Shown: positions 34,844-42,095 of the stretch, in pieces
Numbering within the stretch: the stretch's first letter is position 1
Layout: each line of letters starts with the position of its first letter
NCBI GenBank assembly: GCA_966096095.1
Contig: CBHTUR010000006.1
Coordinates: 1 to 64,000, forward strand
Length of the DNA stretch: 64,000 nt
Direction: 5' to 3'
Source of the DNA: Gemmatimonas sp966096095
GTDB lineage: Bacteria; Gemmatimonadota; Gemmatimonadetes; Gemmatimonadales; Gemmatimonadaceae
Notes under the pieces: model-generated
Database searches by the model: none
What the model was told of the DNA's origin: nothing
What the model saw: the letters and a program-made list of their open reading frames with translations, nothing else
Made by a program: the position numbers and the translations under genes

Positions 34844-35829
34844 CGCAACGCCTGGTGCCGTTGCTGGCGTCGATGGCGATGGGCTTGGCGTATGGTGTGT
34901 CGCTGGATGCACAGCCCGTGTTGCCAAAGCCCGCGGGCCCCGGCACGCTCGTGGGCGTGGTGGCTGACTCCGCCGGCACGCCCATTCGCGATGCGACGGT
35001 CTACATCGCGCAACTCAAACGCACGGTGACTACGCGCGACAACGGCAGCTTTCGCTATGACAGCGTCAAGGCTGGCACCTATACCATCAGTGCGCGTGCG
35101 GTCGGCTTCATCGCGAACGCCGGAACTGTCACGGTTGGTGCAACTGGCGGCACGGTCATCATCGAGATGACGCGCGTCTCGTGGGGGTTACCCGCGGTGA
35201 CGACGCGCGCCGATCGCGGCGGACTCAGTGGCGTGATTGGCGACACGGCGTATCGAGCGCTCGCCGGGGCACGGGTCCGCGTGCTGGGCAGTGGCGCCGG
35301 CGCGACCGTCACCGACGAGGAAGGTGCATTCTTCCTGCCGGTGAAGCCCGGCCGCTACATGGTGCGCATCCAGCGAGACGGGTATGCGCAACAAGTCGTC
35401 AGCGTGACCGTGCCCGAGAAAGAAGGGCGGCGCATCTCGGCGTGGCTCGCGCCGGGAACACCAAAAGCCGACGCGCTCTACGGCGCCAATCTCTTCGACC
35501 TCGAGCAACGACTGATTCGGCGCGGTCCAGTCGGTTCCAAGCTCTACTCGCACGAAGACTTCGAGAAGTACAGCATCGATGATGCGCGTGATGCTGCGCA
35601 GCGGTTTCTGGCACGCCGCTTGACCGACGATGAATGCGCCCTGATTGATGGCGGCCCGAAAGAGGCGCCGCTCTGGGCTATCAGCGCGAGTGAGATCGAA
35701 CTGATGGAGGTGTATGAAACGCCGCGTCCGCGTATGGGCGTGCGGAGCATCAACGGCATGCAAGCGATGGGCGACAAGGGGAACGGGGCACGAACCACCT
35801 GCAAGCACGTCGTCTGGCTCCGGAAATAG
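34840..35829 (+). CDS. Secreted carboxypeptidase-regulatory/plug-like protein, copy 3
   Basis: The protein has 329 residues from the GTG at 34840, which overlaps the previous stop (GTGA) and opens into a signal-like segment (LVPLLASMAMGLAYGVSLDA). An earlier in-frame GTG at 34807 is possible but overlaps copy 2 by 37 bp. It has two regulatory-like domains (VGVVADSAGTPIRDATVYI; then ADRGGLSGVIGDTAYRALAG with VKPGRYMVRIQRDGYAQQ). The end has LYSHEDFEKYS, TDDECALIDGG, SASEIELMEVYETP and CKHVVWLRK. It is the most diverged of the three. After the stop, a 130-bp gap with an imperfect stem (GCCTC-GCGAA at 35883-35892, TTCGC-GT-GAGGC at 35898-35909) ends the cluster. Confidence 0.8.
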   Translation: MTQRLVPLLASMAMGLAYGVSLDAQPVLPKPAGPGTLVGVVADSAGTPIRDATVYIAQLKRTVTTRDNGSFRYDSVKAGTYTISARAVGFIANAGTVTVGATGGTVIIEMTRVSWGLPAVTTRADRGGLSGVIGDTAYRALAGARVRVLGSGAGATVTDEEGAFFLPVKPGRYMVRIQRDGYAQQVVSVTVPEKEGRRISAWLAPGTPKADALYGANLFDLEQRLIRRGPVGSKLYSHEDFEKYSIDDARDAAQRFLARRLTDDECALIDGGPKEAPLWAISASEIELMEVYETPRPRMGVRSINGMQAMGDKGNGARTTCKHVVWLRK

Positions 35830-35959
35830 CGTCGCTCGGGTTCGGTTGCGCCGGGCGCGGGCGGCAAGTCGGTGCGCGAAACGCCTCGCGAAAGTGCTTC
35901 GCGTGAGGCATGTTCCGAGGGTTGTGCCGTGACCGCGTTCACTCGAGCTCATCCCTCCC

Positions 35960-36829
35960 ATGTCGCTCCGTCTTCGTCGCTCTGCGTTGGCCGCCGCCGT
36001 TCTGCTTTCGGCCGCTACGCTTCGCCCCGTCCTCGCACAGTCCGCACCTGAGTACGGACCGCCCAAAGGCACGCTGCTGATTGTCGGTGGCGGCAATCTG
36101 GACGGCAGTGGCATCTACGAGAAGTTCATCGAGCTCGCCGGCGGACCGTCGGCAAAAATCGTGGTTGTGCCGACGGCGGGCGGTAACCGCGATCGCCAAG
36201 GCAAGGTCATCGACTACAAGCCCGACTCCGTGCTCGCGTCGTGGAAGAAGCTCGGACTCACCAACGTGTTCATGCTGCACACGGCCGACCCGAAAGTCGC
36301 CGACACCGACGAATTCGCCTCGATGCTCAAAGACGCGAAAGCCGTGTGGTTCGTCGGGGGGCGTCAGTGGAACATCGTCGATTCGTACGCGCATACGAAA
36401 ACGTACAAGGCCTTTCACGACGTGCTCGCACGCGGCGGCGTGATCGGCGGCAGTTCAGCCGGCGCGACCATTCAAGGCGACTACCTCGTGCGTGGCGCGA
36501 TCTCCGGCGCCGATGTGATGATGGCGCCCGAGCCGGAGCATCAGAAAGCGTTTGAGTTTGTACGCAAGGTCGCCATCGATCAGCACATCAACACGCGCAA
36601 CCGGTGGATGGACCTGCAACAAATCATGGCCAAGATGCCCAATCTGTTGGGCATCGGGTTGAGCGAAGCGACGGCGATCATCGTGAAGGGCGATCAGTTC
36701 ACGGTCATGGGCAAGGCGCAGGTGGCCATCCACGATACCACGCATCCGCAGCCCGCCGGCGAAAAGCCGTACATCACATTGCAGGCTGGTGACAAGTACG
36801 ACATGAAGAAGCGTCAGGTGATCAAGTGA
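35960..36829 (+). CDS. Secreted cyanophycinase-like serine peptidase (family S51)
   Basis: The protein has 289 residues with signal peptide LAAAVLLSAATLRPVLAQ. The catalytic serine lies in GGVIGGSSAGATIQGD, the S51 nucleophile elbow, preceded by KAVWFVGGRQWNIVDSY. LIVGGGNLDGSGIYEKFIEL matches the N-terminal strand of cyanophycinase, and GIGLSEATAIIVKGD the C-terminal part. Cyanophycinase cleaves beta-Asp-Arg from cyanophycin; a secreted form could use cyanophycin released by other cells, or hydrolyse other isoaspartyl peptides. It overlaps the M28 peptidase gene by 1 bp (TGATG), so they are co-translated. Confidence 0.88.
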   Translation: MSLRLRRSALAAAVLLSAATLRPVLAQSAPEYGPPKGTLLIVGGGNLDGSGIYEKFIELAGGPSAKIVVVPTAGGNRDRQGKVIDYKPDSVLASWKKLGLTNVFMLHTADPKVADTDEFASMLKDAKAVWFVGGRQWNIVDSYAHTKTYKAFHDVLARGGVIGGSSAGATIQGDYLVRGAISGADVMMAPEPEHQKAFEFVRKVAIDQHINTRNRWMDLQQIMAKMPNLLGIGLSEATAIIVKGDQFTVMGKAQVAIHDTTHPQPAGEKPYITLQAGDKYDMKKRQVIK

Positions 36830-38373
36830 TGCGCCGCCGAATCGGTATCTCGTCGCTCATCGCGATCTGTGCGCCGCTCGCACTGACAGCGCAGGCCAAA
36901 CCCAAAGCCGGCGCGTCGGAAATTCCCGCCGCGATGGCGACGATCAAAGAAGCCGACCTCAAACGCGATCTCTACGCGTTTGCAAGCGACGGCATGCGCG
37001 GGCGCGAAGCGGGCACGGTCGACGAAATGCGCGCGTCGATCTGGGTGGCCGAGCAGCTGCGCGCGATGGGCGCCAAGCCGGCGGGGCAGGATGGCAGCTA
37101 CTTCCAGTGGTGGAATATGCTGGTCACGCGCGTCTCGACGGTGTCGAGTAGCGCGACGATCGGAGGCAAGTCACTCACGCTCTGGAAAGACATTGTGCCG
37201 CTCGGCAACGGCATCGGTGACGCGACCGGCAACACGATGTGGATTGGCGATGGCGCGGATACGACTATGGATATTCGCGGAAAGATTGTGGTTGTGCAGA
37301 TGGCGACGCCACAGGCGAGCGCGGTACGCACCACGACTAACTCGTACGAAGTGCGCTATACGCAAGCGGCAATCACGGCCACCACGCAGCGGCTCCAGCG
37401 TCGCGGACCAGCCGCGATTATCGTGGTCGCCGACTCGATCGCGGATATCGCGCTCGAACCACTCGGCATCATTCGCATGCGCGGCACGCAGGATGTCGTG
37501 GGCGGTGCATCACGTTTCGCGAATCAGGCCGCGCCGCCAGCGGCGAATACGCAGCAAGCGCGCAACGTGCAGGCGCCGTCGTTCCTCGTGCACAGCAGCA
37601 TGGCGGCCGCGTTGCGCGGCGCGTCGGTTCCGGCTGAATTGCATGTGCGGATGGAGCGCTTCGAAACGCCGTCGTGCAACGTGGTGGCGATTATTCGCGG
37701 CACAGATCCCAAGCTGCGCGATGAGTACGTGCTCTACAGCTCGCACCAAGATCACGACGGCGTGCGCTACATCATTGGCAAAGATTCAGTGTGGGCGGGC
37801 GCAGATGATAACGGCAGCGTGAGTGTGGCGGTGTTGGCCGCGGCGCGCGCCTTCGCCAAGCAACCGGCCAAACGCTCAATCTTGATCGTGTTTCACGGGG
37901 CCGAAGAACGCGGCCTGCTCGGCTCACGCTATCACGCGGCGCATCCGGTGGTGCCGCTCGCGCAGATCGTGGCGGTGCTTAACGGCGATATGATCGGCCG
38001 CAACAATCCCGATTCCGCGAGCTTGCTGGGTATTCAGCCGCCGCACAAGAATTCGAGCGAACTCGTGGAGATGGCGCTCAAGGCGAATGATCTCACTGGC
38101 AAGTTCAAACTCGACAGCATCTGGGACCGGCCGACGCACCCGGAAGGCTGGTACTTCCGCAGCGACCACGTGCCATACGCACGACTGAACGTGCCGGCCA
38201 TCGAGTACTCGACCAACTTGCATCCCGACTATCACACGCCGCGCGACATTCCGGCCAATATCAATTATCCCAAGCTCACGCGCATGACGCAGTGGATGTA
38301 TCTCACGGGATGGTTCGTCGCGAACGCGGCGAAGCGTCCGGGCATTGATCCGGGGTTCAAGCTGGAGCGGTGA
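36829..38373 (+). CDS. Secreted M28-family zinc aminopeptidase
   Basis: The protein has 514 residues with an N-terminal signal (ISSLIAICAPLALTAQA). A PA-domain-like insert lies before the catalytic domain. The M28 metal ligands are in order: His in YSSHQDHDG (about 304), Asp in AGADDNGSVSV, Glu pair in FHGAEERGLLGS, Asp in LNGDMIGRN, and a final His in LHPDYHTPRD. All are present, so it should be active. M28 enzymes remove N-terminal residues from peptides. It starts at the ATG overlapping the cyanophycinase stop. The pair suggests coupled use of peptide products outside the cytoplasm. Confidence 0.92.
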   Translation: MRRRIGISSLIAICAPLALTAQAKPKAGASEIPAAMATIKEADLKRDLYAFASDGMRGREAGTVDEMRASIWVAEQLRAMGAKPAGQDGSYFQWWNMLVTRVSTVSSSATIGGKSLTLWKDIVPLGNGIGDATGNTMWIGDGADTTMDIRGKIVVVQMATPQASAVRTTTNSYEVRYTQAAITATTQRLQRRGPAAIIVVADSIADIALEPLGIIRMRGTQDVVGGASRFANQAAPPAANTQQARNVQAPSFLVHSSMAAALRGASVPAELHVRMERFETPSCNVVAIIRGTDPKLRDEYVLYSSHQDHDGVRYIIGKDSVWAGADDNGSVSVAVLAAARAFAKQPAKRSILIVFHGAEERGLLGSRYHAAHPVVPLAQIVAVLNGDMIGRNNPDSASLLGIQPPHKNSSELVEMALKANDLTGKFKLDSIWDRPTHPEGWYFRSDHVPYARLNVPAIEYSTNLHPDYHTPRDIPANINYPKLTRMTQWMYLTGWFVANAAKRPGIDPGFKLER

Positions 38374-38470
38374 GTTTATGACTGCGGTCCGCGGCGCCTC
38401 GTGATGGCGTCGCGGGCCGTGATGGCGTGTAAGCAGCCACGGATTTCGCGGATTGAACGGCCGATGAACA

Positions 38471-38480
38471 CGGATAATGC
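38471..38480 (+). repeat. Left arm of 10-bp inverted repeat framing a gene
   Basis: CGGATAATGC lies immediately before the TTG/ATG start region at 38481-38486. Its perfect reverse complement GCATAATCCG occurs at 39576-39585 and contains the stop codon of the same gene. Bases 38429-38480 also hold GGATT-type repeat segments (CGGATTTCGCGGATTGAACG). Confidence 0.7.
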
Positions 38481-38483
38481 TTG

Positions 38484-39581
38484 ATGTACTCAACCTGCAT
38501 CTTTTGCAATAGCGCGTTAGGCAAGAACGAATCGATCGAGCACTTTCCGGTCGGTCGGAAATTGGCATTTGATGCTGCGCGCGGACGTTTGTGGGTCGTG
38601 TGTCCCTCGTGTGCGCGCTGGAACCTCACGCCGCTGGAATCGCGGTGGGAGGCGATCGAGGAGGCCGAGCGCGCATTTGTGGCGACAAAACTTCGCGCGT
38701 CGACGGAGCACATCGGACTCGCCAAACTGCGCGAAGGCACCTCGCTCATTCGTATTGGGCGGCCGCAGTTGCCGGAATTTGCGGCGTGGCGGTACGCGGA
38801 CGTGTTTACGCGGCGGCATCGGCGCACGATTGCACTCGGCGCGCTGCCGGGCGTACTGCAGATGATCCCGATGATCCGCGACGTAGTTCCGACGTCCGTG
38901 TTGCCCATCGTCCTCGGCGCGACCAGCGTCATGTACGCCGGATTGCTGGGCGTCTTTGCGTATCAAGGCATCGAGCGCAGGCGTGGGCGTCTGCACGTGC
39001 GTGATGATGATGGACAACGCTTGCTCATCACCCGCGGCGACGCCGCGTTCGCCCGCATCGTTCGACACGCGCGCGACGAATCGTGGCATCTACGCGTGTC
39101 GCATCGGCCGCTGCGCGCGGCAGGTCCGCTGGGACGACTACTCGGACTCCGCGAGTCGAACGACTTTCACGCGTCGTACACCGACGTGCACGGCACGGTC
39201 GCACTCCGCGCACTCGCGTCCATACTGCCGAGCGCGAATCACGGTGGTGCGCCAAAGGGCGTCGTCGCTCAGGCCGTGGGCGTGATTGAGAAGCACGGAT
39301 CCGCGCTTGCGGAGATGCGCGAGACGTCGAGGCTGCCGCGTGAAGTGGTGCGCGACTCACGGGTCCTCTCCGAACTCCACGCGCCAACCCGCCTCGCGCT
39401 CGAAATGATGCTGCACGAGCACGACGAACGCCGCGCCCTCGACGGCGAGCTGCGCGAACTCGAAGACCGTTGGCGCGAAGCCGAGGAAATTGCGAACATC
39501 GCCGATAACATGTTCGTTCCGACGACCGTTGGCGCCGAACTCGCTCGGCTCCGATCCAAGAAATCCGAAGAGTCCGCATAA
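38484..39581 (+). CDS. Zinc-ribbon membrane protein of unknown function
   Basis: The protein has 365 residues from the ATG at 38484 (a TTG lies one codon earlier). A zinc ribbon is formed by CIFCNSALG near the N-terminus and WVVCPSCARWNLTPLE near residue 35. Two hydrophobic segments near 115-150 (TIALGALPGVLQMIPMI and LPIVLGATSVMYAGLLGVF) form a membrane hairpin. The C-terminal half is charged and helical, with likely coiled coil in the last 80 residues (LDGELRELEDRWREAEEI). I do not recognise a named family. The reading frame fits exactly between inverted repeat arms, and the stop codon lies inside the right arm, so it may have arrived with the repeat or been captured by it. Confidence 0.75.
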   Translation: MYSTCIFCNSALGKNESIEHFPVGRKLAFDAARGRLWVVCPSCARWNLTPLESRWEAIEEAERAFVATKLRASTEHIGLAKLREGTSLIRIGRPQLPEFAAWRYADVFTRRHRRTIALGALPGVLQMIPMIRDVVPTSVLPIVLGATSVMYAGLLGVFAYQGIERRRGRLHVRDDDGQRLLITRGDAAFARIVRHARDESWHLRVSHRPLRAAGPLGRLLGLRESNDFHASYTDVHGTVALRALASILPSANHGGAPKGVVAQAVGVIEKHGSALAEMRETSRLPREVVRDSRVLSELHAPTRLALEMMLHEHDERRALDGELRELEDRWREAEEIANIADNMFVPTTVGAELARLRSKKSEESA

Positions 39582-39620
39582 TCCGTCGAATCCGTCGAAT
39601 CCGCGGTAAGCAGTCCCCGC
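39576..39620 (+). repeat. Right arm: GCATAATCCG plus GAATCCG repeats
   Basis: GCATAATCCG at 39576-39585 is the reverse complement of 38471-38480. It is followed by CGTCGAATCCGTCGAATCC and GCGGTAAGCAG. Read on the other strand, CTGCTTACCGCGGATT matches the start of the palindromic core in the repeats at 47595 and 48677. Confidence 0.7.
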
Positions 39621-39731
39621 AGTCCAAGTAGCTCCTGCAGTCCCAGCCGCCCGCGAGTCTGGCCCCCGCGCCTCCCCGACCGCATCTTCGGAGCGAGTCC
39701 CGCGCACCCTCTCGCCTCCGAACTCCTTCGT

Positions 39732-42032
39732 ATGCTTCCGTATCGTCGCGCCGCCGTCGCCGTGCTGCTCGCGAGTGTCACGCTCACCACGCCATCGCAC
39801 GCACAGAAAGGCAAATCGGCCATTCCGTCGCCCGCCAGCATCCTCGGCTGGGAACCTGGCGCCGATCGCAAACTTCCGAGTTGGAAGCAGGTCACCGACT
39901 ACTTCACAGCGCTCGATAAGGCGAGTCCGCGCGTGCAAGTGCGTAACCTCGGACCGACGACGCTCGGTCGTCCGTTCCTGGTTGCATACATCAGCGATTC
40001 GGCGACGCTCGCGAACCTACCGAAGTACCAGAAGATCCAGCGCCAACTGATGGATCCGCGTCAGCGCGGTACCACCAGCAAAGCGTCGCTCATCGCGCAG
40101 GGCAAGAACATCATTCTCATCACGTCGAGCATCCACTCGACGGAAGTCGGAGGCTTCCTCACGCCTTTCGTGCTGGCCGATCGACTCGCCCGCGCCGACA
40201 CGCCTGAAGCGCGTGAGATTCTCGCCAACACCATCATCATGTTGGTGCCGAGCCAAAACCCCGACGGTGTCGACATCGTGGGCGACTGGTATCGGAGCAG
40301 CATCGGCACGCCGTTCGAAGGCACGCAGCCGCCCGAGATTTACCACCACTACACCGGTCACGATAACAACCGCGACTGGTATGCGTTCACGCAAAAAGAA
40401 ACGCGCTACACCGTCGATTCGCTCTACACGCCGTGGGATCCGCAAATCGTCAACGACGTCCACCAACAGGGGGGCAACGCCGGACGCATTTTCATTCCGC
40501 CGTACATGGATCCGGTTGAGCCGAATATCGATCCGATCTTAACGACCAGCACCAACGCGCTCGGCATGGCGATGTCGTGGCGCATGACCGCCGAAGGAAA
40601 GACCGGCATCGCGACGAACGCCGCTTACGATCAGTGGTCGCCAGCGCGTCAGTATTCGCTGGTGCATCGCGGTGCGCGTATTCTGACAGAAACCGCGAGT
40701 GCACGCCTCGCCTCGCCCGTCGATATGAAGTTCGAGCAATTGGGTACCGGCCGCGGCTATGACGCCAAGGAAGCGACGTGGAACTTCTCGTCGCTCTGGA
40801 AGGGCGGCACGTGGGGCATTGGCGACATCGTCTCGTATCAGGTCAGTGCGTCGTGGGCGCTCCTCGTAGAAGCGGCGCGCAATCGCACGGGCTGGCTCGA
40901 GAGCTACGCCTCGATGGGTGAGCGCGCGCTCGCGGCCGATCATCCGTGGACATACACCGCGGTGCCAACGGCCTTCACCATCTCCAAGGCGCAGAAGGAT
41001 CAGGCTGCGCTGCAGCGCTTGCTCTGGACGTTGCAGCACGGTCAGGTGGAGATCTTCAACAATTCCGCCGGCGACGGCTACGTGGTGCCCACGAATCAGC
41101 CGTTTGGGTCGTACGCGAAAACGCTGCTCGAGCGCCAGAAGTATCCCAACCTGTCGGAGTATCCGGGTGGCCCGCCCAAGCGCCCGTACGACGTGACCGC
41201 GCACACGTTGCCACTCTTGTTCGGTGTGGACGTACAGGCAACGAGCTCGCCCAACCCGTCGATGGGCGCAATGCTCGCTCCCGTCGCGGAGCCGACATTT
41301 AGCGTGGCAGGGCTGAGCGGCACCGCAACCAAGCGCATAGGCATCTATGCCAGCTACAACGCCTCGATGGACGAAGGATGGACGCGCTGGGTGTTTGACG
41401 CGAATAAGATTGCGTTCACTACGCTGCACGACAAAGACGTGCGCGCAGGCAATCTCAAAGCCAAGTTCGACGCGATCATCATTCCCGATCAGGCCGCGAA
41501 TCAAATTCGCCGAGGGCTGAGTGCCCCGTATCCTGACTCACTGCGCGGTGGACTCGGCGAGCCGGGCGCCAACGCACTCAAAGAATTTGTGAACGCCGGT
41601 GGCACGGTGCTCGCGTTCAACGATGCGAGCGAATACGCCATCGAAACCTTTGCCTTGCCGGTGAAGAATGTGCTGGCAGGAGTGCGGAACACGGAGTTCT
41701 ACGCGCCAGGATCGCTGTTGGGCGTCGAGATCGACAAGACCCATCCGCTCGCCAAAACGTTCACGGCACCGGTGCCGGCCGTGTGGTTTGAAGACAGTCC
41801 AACGTTCGACGTGACCGATCCGAGCAAAGCGACGGTTGTAGCGCGCTATCAGGCGACCGGGGACCCGATGCTTTCCGGATGGCTGTTGGGCGGCTCGAAG
41901 CTCAACGGCAAAGCCGCCATGGTCGACGCGTCAGTCGGGCAAGGGCACGTCGTGCTATACGGATTCCGTCCGCAGTATCGCGCGCAGACCAACGCGACGT
42001 GGCCGCTGATTTGGACGGCGATACTGCGCTAA
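39732..42032 (+). CDS. Secreted M14-family zinc carboxypeptidase
   Basis: The protein has 766 residues with signal peptide VAVLLASVTLTTPSHAQ. The M14 zinc motif is TSSIHSTEVGGFL (His and Glu, about 135). The substrate segment PSQNPDGVDIVGDWY follows, then the third-ligand region NDVHQQGGNAGRIFIPPYMD. The domain is followed by about 350 residues that include a flavodoxin/GATase-like C-terminal region (GIYASYNASMDEGWTRWV and later WLLGGSKLNGKAAMVDA). This long M14 type is common in Gemmatimonadota and Bacteroidota. It should trim C-terminal residues from peptides outside the cytoplasm. It converges on the CRTAC1-like gene, with a GTAC palindrome between the two stops. Confidence 0.9.
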   Translation: MLPYRRAAVAVLLASVTLTTPSHAQKGKSAIPSPASILGWEPGADRKLPSWKQVTDYFTALDKASPRVQVRNLGPTTLGRPFLVAYISDSATLANLPKYQKIQRQLMDPRQRGTTSKASLIAQGKNIILITSSIHSTEVGGFLTPFVLADRLARADTPEAREILANTIIMLVPSQNPDGVDIVGDWYRSSIGTPFEGTQPPEIYHHYTGHDNNRDWYAFTQKETRYTVDSLYTPWDPQIVNDVHQQGGNAGRIFIPPYMDPVEPNIDPILTTSTNALGMAMSWRMTAEGKTGIATNAAYDQWSPARQYSLVHRGARILTETASARLASPVDMKFEQLGTGRGYDAKEATWNFSSLWKGGTWGIGDIVSYQVSASWALLVEAARNRTGWLESYASMGERALAADHPWTYTAVPTAFTISKAQKDQAALQRLLWTLQHGQVEIFNNSAGDGYVVPTNQPFGSYAKTLLERQKYPNLSEYPGGPPKRPYDVTAHTLPLLFGVDVQATSSPNPSMGAMLAPVAEPTFSVAGLSGTATKRIGIYASYNASMDEGWTRWVFDANKIAFTTLHDKDVRAGNLKAKFDAIIIPDQAANQIRRGLSAPYPDSLRGGLGEPGANALKEFVNAGGTVLAFNDASEYAIETFALPVKNVLAGVRNTEFYAPGSLLGVEIDKTHPLAKTFTAPVPAVWFEDSPTFDVTDPSKATVVARYQATGDPMLSGWLLGGSKLNGKAAMVDASVGQGHVVLYGFRPQYRAQTNATWPLIWTAILR

Positions 42033-42054
42033 CTGCGGAAACGCAGTACTTGGT

Positions 42055-42089
42055 ACTTGGTACCGGTACTCGGTACCGGTACCAAGTAC
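42055..42089. repeat. GTAC-rich perfect palindrome between convergent genes
   Basis: TACTTGGTACCGGTAC (42055-42070) and GTACCGGTACCAAGTA (42074-42089) are perfect inverse complements with a 3-nt loop. Outer CTGCGG (42034-42039) and CCGCAG (42090-42095) extend the pairing with an internal loop. It lies between convergent stops at 42032 and 42096. It may serve as a two-way transcription stop, although there is no T-run. Confidence 0.75.
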
Positions 42090-42095
42090 CGCAGT

